NCBI RefSeq assembly: GCF_002078175.1
Contig: NZ_MWFK01000001.1
Span: 3,596,001 to 3,660,000 of the forward strand
Source of the DNA: Streptomyces sp. M41(2017)
GTDB taxonomy: Bacteria > Actinomycetota > Actinomycetes > Streptomycetales > Streptomycetaceae
Length of the DNA stretch: 64,000 nt
Reading direction: 5' to 3'
Of the stretch, positions 46,560 through 54,685 are shown piece by piece. The position numbers were made by a program, and so were the translations under genes. The notes beneath the pieces were generated by a model. It was not told the origin of the DNA, made no database searches, and worked only from the letters and a program-made list of their open reading frames with translations. The stretch's first letter is position 1. Each line of letters opens with the position of its first letter.

Positions 46560-46591
46560 TGTCAGGAGGGCCTAAAGACCTTGGCCGAAAA
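46560..46591 (-). promoter_or_regulatory. 32-bp block shared by both M4 protease upstream regions (copy 1)
   Basis: This block lies 115 bp upstream of the start at 46445 and matches 24 of 32 positions, without gaps, with 49001-49032 upstream of the second M4 gene. It contains TGGCCGAAAA, near the AdpA consensus TGGCSNGWWY. The rest of 46446-46765 holds the terminator at 46685-46718 and no gene. Confidence 0.5.
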
Positions 46592-46684
46592 TCGTCGATC
46601 AGGTGAACACTGAGGGGGTACGGGTGACGCTCAACTCCCTCTCAAGACACGGTCAAAGCAAACTCCCGCATGGGTAAAAGAGGG

Positions 46685-46718
46685 CGCCGCCCCGGGGAGT
46701 CGAACCTCCGGGGCGGCG
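46685..46718 (-). terminator. T-tailed terminator of the second M4 protease gene with tRNA T-arm-like loop
   Basis: On the minus strand CGCCGCCCCGG and CCGGGGCGGCG form an 11-bp stem, followed by CCTCTTTT. The loop reads AGGTTCGACTCC, containing the tRNA B-box-like GGTTCGACTCC. No complete tRNA cloverleaf is present. Confidence 0.75.
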
Positions 46719-46765
46719 TCCTGTCTCGTGGGGTTCCGCGCGGCCCGGCGCGGCCCGTCGGCGGT

Positions 46766-48814
46766 CTACGGGAAGGTCAGCTTCCAGCTGTTGATGTAGC
46801 CGGTGTCCTGGGCCGCCTGGTCCTGGACCTTCAACTTCCATGTCCCGTTGGCGACTTCGGAGGACGCGTTGACCGTGTAGGTCGTGTTCACGTTGTCCGC
46901 GGAGTCGGACGAGCTGAAGTTCTTCAGGCGGTACGTGGAGCCGTCCGGGGCGACCAGATCGATCACCAGGTCACCGCGCCAGGTGTGCACGATGTCGACC
47001 GCGACCGCGAGGTTCGACGGGGCGTTGCCGGTCCGGCCGCTGACCGTGACCGACGACGTGACCGCCGCGCCGTTGTCCGGAATCGATACGTCGGCCGTGT
47101 TCTCGAACGACGTACCGCCACCGCCGCCACCGCCGGGACGCGTCCCGACGTTCACGGCCGCCCAGGCGTTCGCCACCGCCGTGTACTCGGCGCTGGTCGT
47201 GCCGTACAGCTCACCCGCCGCCGCGAGCGTGCCGGTGCGGGCCGCCGCGTAGTTGGTGGTCGAGGTGAACTTGGTGGTGAGCGCGCGGTACCAGATCTGC
47301 AGCGCCTTGTCCCGGCCGATGCCGGTGACCGGGAGCCCGTCGGACGTGGGCGAGTTGTAGCTGACGCCGTTGATGACCTTGGCGCCGCTGCCCTCGCTCA
47401 GCAGGTAGAAGAAGTGGTTGGCGACACCCGACGAGTAGTGCACGTCGACGTTGCCGACCCCCGAGTACCAGGAGTCCTTGGAGCCGCCGTCCTTGCTGGG
47501 CTTGTCCATGTAGCGCAGCGGCGTGCCGTCGCCGTTGATGTCGATCTTCTCGCCGATGAGGTAGTCGCCCACATCGGTCGAGTTGTTGGCGTAGAACTCG
47601 ACGCCGGTTCCGAAGATGTCGGAGGTCGCCTCGTTCAGGCCGCCGGACTCGCCGGAGTAGTTGAGGCCCGCGGTGTTGGAGGTGACACCGTGGCTCATCT
47701 CGTGGCCCGCGACGTCCAGCGCGGTGAGCGGGTCGGCGTTGCCGGAGCCGTCGCCGTAGGTCATGCAGAAGCAGCTGTCGTCCCAGAACGCGTTCACGTA
47801 CGAGTTGCCGTAGTGGGTCCGGGAGTAGGCGCCGACGCCGTTGTTCTTGATGCCGCTGCGGCCGAACGTGTTCTTGTAGAAGTCCCACGTCTCGGCGGCG
47901 CCGTAGTGCGCGTCGGCGCCGGCCGTCGCGGCGTTCGAGGTGGTGCCGTTGCCCCAGGTGTCGCTCGTCTGGGAGAACAGCGTGCCGGTGCCCGACGTCC
48001 CGTGGTTCAGGTTGTACGTCTTGTGGCCGCCGCGCGCGCCGTCGGTCAGCGTGTAGTTGGAGCCCGACTGCGTGGTCGTCAGGCTCACCTGACCGCTGTA
48101 CTGCGTGTTGCCGATACCGGTCTTGATGCCCTGCCACTCGTAGAGCTTCTTGCCGGTGGCCGCGTCGGTGATGACGTGCAGCTCGTTCGGGGTGCCGTCG
48201 TCCTGGAGGCCGCCGACGACGGTCTCGTAGGCGAGCGTCGGCTTGCCGCTCGCCGCCCAGATCACCTTGCGGGGCGCGCGGTCGGCGTCCGTGCTCTTCG
48301 AGCCGGCGGCCCGGGCGGCGGACAGCGCCTGCTTCTCGGCCGTCGCGGCGGCGATCGCGGGCTTGAGTGTGGAGACCTTCAGGGAGGCCTTCGTCGCCCG
48401 GTAGACGTGCCCGGTCTTCCCGGACTTGGCCGTGTCGACGACCAGGTCGCCGCCGAGGACCGGCAGCCCTTCGTACGTCCGCTCGTAGCGGGTGTGGACG
48501 GTGCCGTCGTGGTCCTTGATGACGTCGCGGGCGACGAGGCTCTCGTCGGCGCCGAGTCCCAGGTCCTTGGCGGTGGCCGCCTTGGCGGTGTTGGCGTCGC
48601 GTATCAGCTCGGCGCGCTGCGAGGCGGTGAGCTTCATGGCGACGGCACCAGGATTGATCTTGCCGGCCCGAGGTGCCTGCTCGGGGGCGGCGCTCGCGGC
48701 GCCCGACTGGACGGCCGCGGCCAGCAGGGCGGTGACGCCGACGAGGGCGACACCGGCGACGCGGCGCTTGGTGGTGTGGGAGGTGCGTCTGTGGGAGGAG
48801 CTGCTACTCAACAC
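46766..48814 (-). CDS. Secreted M4 metalloprotease with C-terminal P/Homo B domain
   Basis: A 682-residue paralogue of the neighbouring M4 protease. The signal peptide (RRVAGVALVGVTALLAAAV, about 18-36), propeptide, HEMSH zinc motif and GLNEATSD are conserved. After a Gly-rich hinge (RPGGGGGGGTSF) it has an extra C-terminal domain of about 125 residues (VSIPDNGAAVTSSVTV ... NSWKLTFP), the proprotein-convertase P domain often found on secreted proteases. That domain and the hinge are absent from the tandem copy. The start is a GTG at 48814 or the adjacent TTG at 48811; AAGGAG spacing slightly favours TTG. Confidence 0.95.
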   Translation of the reverse strand: MLSSSSSHRRTSHTTKRRVAGVALVGVTALLAAAVQSGAASAAPEQAPRAGKINPGAVAMKLTASQRAELIRDANTAKAATAKDLGLGADESLVARDVIKDHDGTVHTRYERTYEGLPVLGGDLVVDTAKSGKTGHVYRATKASLKVSTLKPAIAAATAEKQALSAARAAGSKSTDADRAPRKVIWAASGKPTLAYETVVGGLQDDGTPNELHVITDAATGKKLYEWQGIKTGIGNTQYSGQVSLTTTQSGSNYTLTDGARGGHKTYNLNHGTSGTGTLFSQTSDTWGNGTTSNAATAGADAHYGAAETWDFYKNTFGRSGIKNNGVGAYSRTHYGNSYVNAFWDDSCFCMTYGDGSGNADPLTALDVAGHEMSHGVTSNTAGLNYSGESGGLNEATSDIFGTGVEFYANNSTDVGDYLIGEKIDINGDGTPLRYMDKPSKDGGSKDSWYSGVGNVDVHYSSGVANHFFYLLSEGSGAKVINGVSYNSPTSDGLPVTGIGRDKALQIWYRALTTKFTSTTNYAAARTGTLAAAGELYGTTSAEYTAVANAWAAVNVGTRPGGGGGGGTSFENTADVSIPDNGAAVTSSVTVSGRTGNAPSNLAVAVDIVHTWRGDLVIDLVAPDGSTYRLKNFSSSDSADNVNTTYTVNASSEVANGTWKLKVQDQAAQDTGYINSWKLTFP

Positions 48815-49000
48815 TGACTCCTTCTGCGTGGCCGCGGGTCGCGCGGCCAGGGGAGACCGGACGAAGGAAGACCCGTCCGGGCAGAACTGGGCTTTACGCG
48901 GAACCAGGTGCAAGGGGGTCGTGCCGGCGCGTCACAGCTGATGGAGCTGTGGGGTTGCTGTGAAGCAGCCGTGGGAAGAGTGGCAGGGGATGACGCTTTC

Positions 49001-49032
49001 TGTCAGGACCGCGTCAGCACTTTGGCCGGAAA
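49001..49032 (-). promoter_or_regulatory. 32-bp block shared by both M4 protease upstream regions (copy 2)
   Basis: This block lies 187 bp upstream of the second M4 start and contains TGGCCGGAAA, nine of ten matches to the AdpA consensus TGGCSNGWWY. AdpA is known to control extracellular proteases in Streptomyces; direct control here is inferred. No gene is seen in the 334-bp gap 48815-49148. Confidence 0.5.
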
Positions 49033-49148
49033 CCGTTCGTTGTCCGGTTCGTCATGTTCGGTATACGGACTGTCCGTCGGGCCGTGGGACGGACTTCCGC
49101 CCCGCGTGACACGGAGTTCACGCGCCCGTACGCCGCAGGCGCGCCCGG

Positions 49149-50908
49149 TCAGCGACCGGCGGCGCCCTGCCCGTCCCCGTGCCACGAGTGCCACAGCGCC
49201 GCGTACGCCCCCTCGGCCGCGACCAGTTCGTCGTGCGTGCCCAGCTCGGTCAGCCGCCCGTCCTCCATCACCGCCACCCGGTCGGCGTCGTGCGCGGTGT
49301 GCAGCCGGTGCGCGATGGCGATCACGGTCCTGCCCTCCAGCACGGCGGCCAGCGCCCGCTCCGTGTGCCGCGCGGTCGCCGGGTCGAGCAGCGCCGTCGC
49401 CTCGTCGAGGATCAGGGTGTGCGGATCGGCGAGGACCACGCGGGCCAGCGCCAGTTGCTGCGCGCGCGAACCGTCCACCGGGACCGCCTCGGGGCCCAGC
49501 TCCGTGTCCAGCCCGTCCGGCAGCTCCCCGGCCCAGTCCTCGGCGCCGACCGCGGTGAGCGCCGCCCACAACGCGGCCTCCCCGGCCGCCGGTTCGGCGA
49601 TCAGCAGGTTGTCCCGGACCGTGCCCAGGAACACGTGGTGCTCCTGGGTGACCAGGACGACCTGCCGGCGCAACTGCTCCGGGTCGAGGGCGACGACCGG
49701 CACCCCGCCGACCGTCACCGTCCCGCTGCCCGGCGCGTCCACACCCGCCAGCAGCCGGCTCAGCGTGGACTTCCCCGCACCCGAGGGACCCACCACCGCC
49801 AGCCGCTCCCCGGGCCGCACCGTCAGGTCCACCCCGCGCAGCACCTCGCCCCCGCGGTCGTACGCGTACCGCACACCGGCGACGTCGATCCGGTCGTCCG
49901 CCGGAGCCGGCGCACCCGACCGCACCGCCCGCGGAGCACCGGCGAGCCCCTCCACCCGGGCGAACGAGGCGCTGCTGCTCTGCAGTTGCTCGACCTGGTT
50001 GAGCATCGTGTCCAGCGGCTCGACGAGTTGGCGCAGATACAGCGTCGCCGCGACCACCGTCCCGAGGCTCAGGAGGCCCCGCGCGTGCAGCGCGCCGCCC
50101 ACCAGCAGCACGGCGACCACCGGCAGGACGTACGAGATCTCCACCGCCGGGAAGAACACGCTGCGCAGGAACAGCGTCCGCATCCGGCTGCGGCGCGACT
50201 CCTCCAGCGCGTCCCGCCCCGCCCGGATCCGGCGCTCCCCGAGCCCGAACGCCTCCACCGTGCGCGCGCCCGACGCCGTGGCTGCGAGGATCTCCGCGAT
50301 CTGCGAGGTGGCTGCGCCCTCGGCGAGGTAGGCGGCGCGCGCCCGGCGCAGATACCAGCGCAGCGCCGCCCAGATGCCGGCGAGCCCCAGCACCGCGCAG
50401 CCGCCGAGCAGCGGGTCGATGGCGAACACGGCGACCAGGATGAACAGCGCCTGCGCGCCGGAGATCAGAAGCTGGGGGATCGCGTCGCGCAGCGTGTTGC
50501 CGACCAGGGTCACGTCCGCGGTGCCGCGCGCCGTCAGATCGCCGGTGCCGGCCCGCTCGACGACCGAGGCGGGCAGGGTCAGCGTCCGCTCCACGAACTC
50601 CTCCCGCACCCGCGCGAGCGTCCGCTCCCCGAAGCGGTACCCGGCCAGGCGGCCCAGCGCGCCAGCAGCACCTGGGCGAGCGAGGCCACGAGGATCACGA
50701 GCGCCGGACCGTCCACCACCTCCACCCCGCCGCCGCGCCGCACGTCGTCGATGATCCGGCCGAGCAGCCAGGGCCCCACCAGGCCGGTCACGGCGGCCAG
50801 GGCGTTCAGCGCGAGGACCGCCGCGAAGACCCTGCCGTCCTCGCGGATCAGCCGGACCGTGGCCCGCCGCACGTCGGCCCGTCCCGCGACGGGCAGATGG
50901 GTGCTCAT
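49149..50908 (-). pseudogene. ABC exporter half-transporter, canonical ATPase half of a heterodimer, apparent frameshift
   Basis: The N-terminus (MSTHLPVAGRADVRRATVRL..., ATG 50908) and the remainder (RLAGYRFGERTLARVREEF... to 49149) are in different frames. The switch lies near 50645-50660 and is explained by one missing base in a GC run. Restored, it is a protein of about 586 residues with a six-helix membrane domain and an ATPase domain: Walker A GPSGAGKST, Walker B LILDEAT and H-loop AHRLHT are intact. The signature, however, is VDGSRAQQ in place of LSGGQ. Its ATG overlaps the stop of the partner gene (ATGA). Either the gene is recently broken, or the base was lost in sequencing. All other features look functional. 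Confidence 0.82.
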
Positions 50909-52752
50909 CGAACGACACCCTCGGCCTCGCCGGCGCCCCCGCATGCGGTGCCGGCGGGCATCGCGCCCGGCTCCCTCACGCCCGGGAACCGTCCCGAGGC
51001 CCCGTCCGTCTCCACGGCGTCGGCCCGGTCCCCGGTCGCCTGCGATCCGTCGTCCGCCGCCAGGTCCCGGGCCACCAGTGCCCGGTATCCCGGCTCCGCG
51101 CCGAGGAGTTCGCGATGGGTCCCGGTGGCCGCCACCTTGCCGTCCACCAGGAAACAGACGGTGTCCGCGCGGTCCAGCACGAGCGGCGAGGTACTGGTCA
51201 CCACCGTCGTGCGGTCGGACCGTTCGGTCCGCAGGCGTCGCGCGACGGCCGCCTCCGTGTGCGCGTCGAGTGCCGAGGTCGGTTCCGCGGCGAGCAGCAC
51301 CTCCGGATCGGCGAGCAGGGCCCGCACCAGCCTGACCCGCTGGCGCTGGCCGCCGGACAGGCTGCGGCCCCCGGCGTCGACGGCCGAGCCGAGACCGTCC
51401 GGCAGCCCGAGGACGATGTCGTCGGCGGAGGCCGCGCGCACCGCTCGCGCGATCACGTCCTCGGCGCGGTCCCGGCGCCCGCCGACCAGTTCGCGCAGCG
51501 TGCCCGCGAACAGGTCGGCCTCGTTGTCCGCCACCAGGATCCGCTCCCGCACCTGGTCCAGCGCGACCTCGTCCAGCCGGACACCGCCCCAGGTCACGTC
51601 CGACGGCGCGTACCGGCCGAGCCGGTCCAGCACGGCCTGCGACTCCGCGGACCGCGCCCCCGCCAGGACCGTCAGCCGTCCCGGCACGACGCGCACCCCG
51701 GACGCGGGATCGTGCAGCACGGCCGGGGACACCGGGGCATCCAGCGCGTCCACGGGAGCGCGGTCGGGCTCCAGGGACAGGAACCGTACGACCCGCCGCG
51801 CGGCGACCACGCCCCGGGAGAGCTGGTAGCCGGCCTCGATGAAGAAGTACACCGGCAGGACCAGCACCGCGACATAGCCGTACACCGACACCAGCTCACC
51901 GATGCTGATGGCGCCCTGCGCGGCGAGCCGGGCCGCGAGCCAGGTCACCACGGCCAGGAACAGGGACGGCAGCCCGAGACCGAGAGCCTGGATCCAGCTC
52001 GTCACCGCGCCGACGCGGTAGCCCTGGTCGCGCAGGTGCCGCGAGTCGCGCCGGAACGCGTCCGCGAACAGCGCCTTCCCGCCGAGCCCGTTGAGGACGC
52101 GCAGACCGCCCGCCAGATCGCCGATCCGCGCCGTCAGCACGGCCTGCCGCTCCCGGTAGTCCGTCTCGGTGCCCTGGAGGCGGCCCATCAGCGGCCCGAC
52201 GAGCAGCGCGATCAGCGGCACCCCGAGCAGGATCGCCACCGACAGCGTCACCGACACGGACAGCAGCAGCGCGGCCACCACCCCGTAGGTCACGACCGAG
52301 GCGACCCCAGGCCCGACGACGGTCAGCGACATGCTGATCGCCTGCACGTCACCCACGCCGATCGTCACGACCTCACCCGCCCCGACCTGCCGCGGCAGCG
52401 CCGCCCCCAGCCGGACCGCTTGCTCCACCACCACCTTGACCGTCCGGAAGTTGCCGTCCATCCGGACCTTCGTCATCGTGCGGTGCCGGACGACACCCAG
52501 CCACGCGTTGAACACCCCGGCACCCAGCACCGCCGCCGTCCAGCCGGCCAGCGCCGTCCCGTCACCCGGCTCCAGACCGTCGTCGATCGCCCGCGACAGC
52601 AGATACGGCGTCAGGGCAAGGAGCCCCATCCACACCGTCGCGATCACCGCCCCGGTGGCCGAGCGGCCCGCCTGGCGGACGACCAGCCACCACAGGTACC
52701 GCCAGCCGCCCCGCCGTTCCGGTGTCCCCGGATCCGCGTACGCGTCGATCAT
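50905..52752 (-). CDS. ABC exporter half-transporter with degenerate ATPase site
   Basis: A 615-residue fused membrane/ATPase protein with six helices in residues 20-300. Walker A is replaced by AGARSAESQ (no GKS/T, near 361-369). Walker B is LLAAEPTSALD (near 489), and the H-loop histidine is missing (TSTSPL, near 518). The signature LSGGQRQRVRL is perfect. This matches the non-hydrolysing side of a heterodimeric exporter, whose missing parts are supplied by the downstream partner. The C-terminal tail of about 40 residues is low complexity. Probably exports a drug, peptide or lipid; substrate unknown. Confidence 0.92.
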   Translation of the reverse strand: MIDAYADPGTPERRGGWRYLWWLVVRQAGRSATGAVIATVWMGLLALTPYLLSRAIDDGLEPGDGTALAGWTAAVLGAGVFNAWLGVVRHRTMTKVRMDGNFRTVKVVVEQAVRLGAALPRQVGAGEVVTIGVGDVQAISMSLTVVGPGVASVVTYGVVAALLLSVSVTLSVAILLGVPLIALLVGPLMGRLQGTETDYRERQAVLTARIGDLAGGLRVLNGLGGKALFADAFRRDSRHLRDQGYRVGAVTSWIQALGLGLPSLFLAVVTWLAARLAAQGAISIGELVSVYGYVAVLVLPVYFFIEAGYQLSRGVVAARRVVRFLSLEPDRAPVDALDAPVSPAVLHDPASGVRVVPGRLTVLAGARSAESQAVLDRLGRYAPSDVTWGGVRLDEVALDQVRERILVADNEADLFAGTLRELVGGRRDRAEDVIARAVRAASADDIVLGLPDGLGSAVDAGGRSLSGGQRQRVRLVRALLADPEVLLAAEPTSALDAHTEAAVARRLRTERSDRTTVVTSTSPLVLDRADTVCFLVDGKVAATGTHRELLGAEPGYRALVARDLAADDGSQATGDRADAVETDGASGRFPGVREPGAMPAGTACGGAGEAEGVVR

Positions 52753-52780
52753 CCGTCCCCCTCGGCCCGCAGGTCCGCCC

Positions 52781-54685
52781 TCATACGAGACTGTCGCGCC
52801 ACGCCCGGTGCAGATCGGCGAACCGGCCGGTGCCCGCGACGAGTTCGGCGGGCGCGCCGTCCTCGACGATCCGTCCGTGCTCCATCACCAGCACCCGGTC
52901 GGCGATCTCCACCGTCGACAACCGGTGCGCGACGACCACGGCCGTACGGCCCCGCAGCACCGTCGACATGGCGCGCTGCACCGCCCGTTCACCCGGCACG
53001 TCCAGCGAACTGGTCGCCTCGTCGAGGATCAGCACCGCCGGGTCGGCGAGCAACGCCCGTGCGAAGGCGACCAGTTGACGCTGCCCGGCCGAGATCCGGC
53101 CGCCCCGCTTGCGGACGTCCGTGTCGTAGCCGTCGGGCAGCTCGCTGATGAACTCGTGCGCCCCGATGGCCTTCGCGGCCTGCTCGATCTCCTCGCGGGA
53201 CGCCTCGGGGCGCCCGATCGCGATGTTCTCGGCGACCGTGCCGGAGAAGAGGAAGGCCTCCTGCGTCACCATCACCACCCCGCGCCGCAGCTCGGGCACC
53301 GACAGCTCGCGCAGGTCGACACCGTCGAGCAGGACCCGTCCCTCGGTCGGGTCGTAGAACCGGGCCAGCAGCTTCGCCAGCGTCGACTTGCCCGCGCCGG
53401 TCGAACCGACCACGGCCACGGTCTGCCCCGCCGGGAGTGCCAGCGAGAACGTCGGCAGGACCTCGCCACCCGTGCGGTACGCGAAGCGGACCTCGTCGAA
53501 GACGACCTCGCGGCCCGGGTGTTCGGAGGCGAGCGCGGGCAGCGGGCGCGGCACGGACGGCTCCGGCACCGACGGCGTCTGGGCCAGCAGACCGGCGATC
53601 TTCTCCAGCGAGGCGGCCGCCGACTGGTAGGAGTTCAGGAACATGCCCAGGCGGTCGATGGGGTCGTACAGCCGGCGCAGATAGAGGACCGCCGCGGCGA
53701 GCACGCCGAGCTCCAGCGAACCCGACGCCACCCGGTACGCGCCCCACAGCACGATGCCCGCGACCGCCGTGTTGGCGACGAGACGGGAGCCGACGACATA
53801 GCGGGCCATCTCCAGCAGGGCGTCGCCGTTCGTCTTCTCGTGCCGTTCGTTGAGCACCCGGAAGGCGGCGTCGTTGGCCGCCTCGCGGCGGAACGCGCGG
53901 ACCGGCCGGATGCCGTTCATCGTCTCCGCGAACTTCACGATCACCGAGGCGATCGCCGTCGACCGGACGGCGAAGATCCTGCCCGCCCGCCGCTGGTAAC
54001 GGCGGATGAGCAGGTACAGCGGGACGAAGGACGCCACCGCGACCGCCCCGAGGCCCGCGTCCAGCCAGAGCAGCATCGCCGAGATGTAGACGAACGACAG
54101 GATGACCGTGACGAGTTCCTGGAGCCCCTCGCTCAGCAGTTCGCGCAGCGACTCGACGTCCGTCGTGGAGCGCGAGATCAGCCGGCCCGAGGTGTAGCGC
54201 TCGTGGAAGTCGACGCTGAGCGCCTGGGCGTGCCGGAAGATCCGGCCGCGCAGATCCAGCAGCACGTCCTGGTTGACCCGGGCCGAGGCGATGATGAACG
54301 CCCACTGGAGTCCGCCGGAGAGCGCCGAACACAGCAGATAGGCGACGCCGACGGCGATCAGCGGCCCGTGGTCGTCGTGCCGGAACGCAGGGACGGCGCG
54401 GTCGATGGCGTACGCGACGAGCAGCGGCCCGGCCTGCACCGCCGCCTGCTGGAGCAGCAGCAGGACGGTCGTCACGACCACCCGGGCCCGCAGCGGCACG
54501 AGCAGCGACCGCAGCAGTGCCGCCGTCGCACCCGGGGGAGTGGGCAGCGTGTCGCGGTCGAACGGGTCTTGGTGCGGCTCGGTCCGCCGGCCCGCCCGTA
54601 CCGCGAGCGGTCCGTCGTCCGGGGCTTCGTCCGGCGCTCCGTCCGGTTCCCGGTCCGGGGCGGTGGTCGTGGGCGCCGCGGTCAT
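52781..54685 (-). CDS. ABC exporter half-transporter, ATP-binding and membrane domains
   Basis: A 634-residue half-transporter. A disordered acidic N-terminus (about 1-50) precedes six helices. The ATPase domain has Walker A GSTGAGKST, signature ISAGQRQLVAFAR, Walker B LILDEATSSLD and H-loop AHRLST, all functional. The ATG overlaps the preceding gene by four bases (ATGA), so the two should form a heterodimer. The partner has LDDP in place of LDEA, so this subunit likely carries the main hydrolysis site. It lies 28 bp before the second exporter pair, so all four may be one transcript. Confidence 0.93.
   Translation of the reverse strand: MTAAPTTTAPDREPDGAPDEAPDDGPLAVRAGRRTEPHQDPFDRDTLPTPPGATAALLRSLLVPLRARVVVTTVLLLLQQAAVQAGPLLVAYAIDRAVPAFRHDDHGPLIAVGVAYLLCSALSGGLQWAFIIASARVNQDVLLDLRGRIFRHAQALSVDFHERYTSGRLISRSTTDVESLRELLSEGLQELVTVILSFVYISAMLLWLDAGLGAVAVASFVPLYLLIRRYQRRAGRIFAVRSTAIASVIVKFAETMNGIRPVRAFRREAANDAAFRVLNERHEKTNGDALLEMARYVVGSRLVANTAVAGIVLWGAYRVASGSLELGVLAAAVLYLRRLYDPIDRLGMFLNSYQSAAASLEKIAGLLAQTPSVPEPSVPRPLPALASEHPGREVVFDEVRFAYRTGGEVLPTFSLALPAGQTVAVVGSTGAGKSTLAKLLARFYDPTEGRVLLDGVDLRELSVPELRRGVVMVTQEAFLFSGTVAENIAIGRPEASREEIEQAAKAIGAHEFISELPDGYDTDVRKRGGRISAGQRQLVAFARALLADPAVLILDEATSSLDVPGERAVQRAMSTVLRGRTAVVVAHRLSTVEIADRVLVMEHGRIVEDGAPAELVAGTGRFADLHRAWRDSLV

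Noticed and set aside
46670-46740. Possible tRNA gene on the minus strand
   Set aside because: Only a T-loop-like sequence is present; no D-arm, anticodon arm or acceptor pairing of tRNA length can be drawn, and the hairpin has a T-tail typical of a terminator.
49149-50918. Single intact 589-codon gene starting at 50918
   Set aside because: Its first 90 or so residues are Arg/Gly-rich out-of-frame sequence; the true N-terminus with helix 1 lies in another frame starting at 50908.
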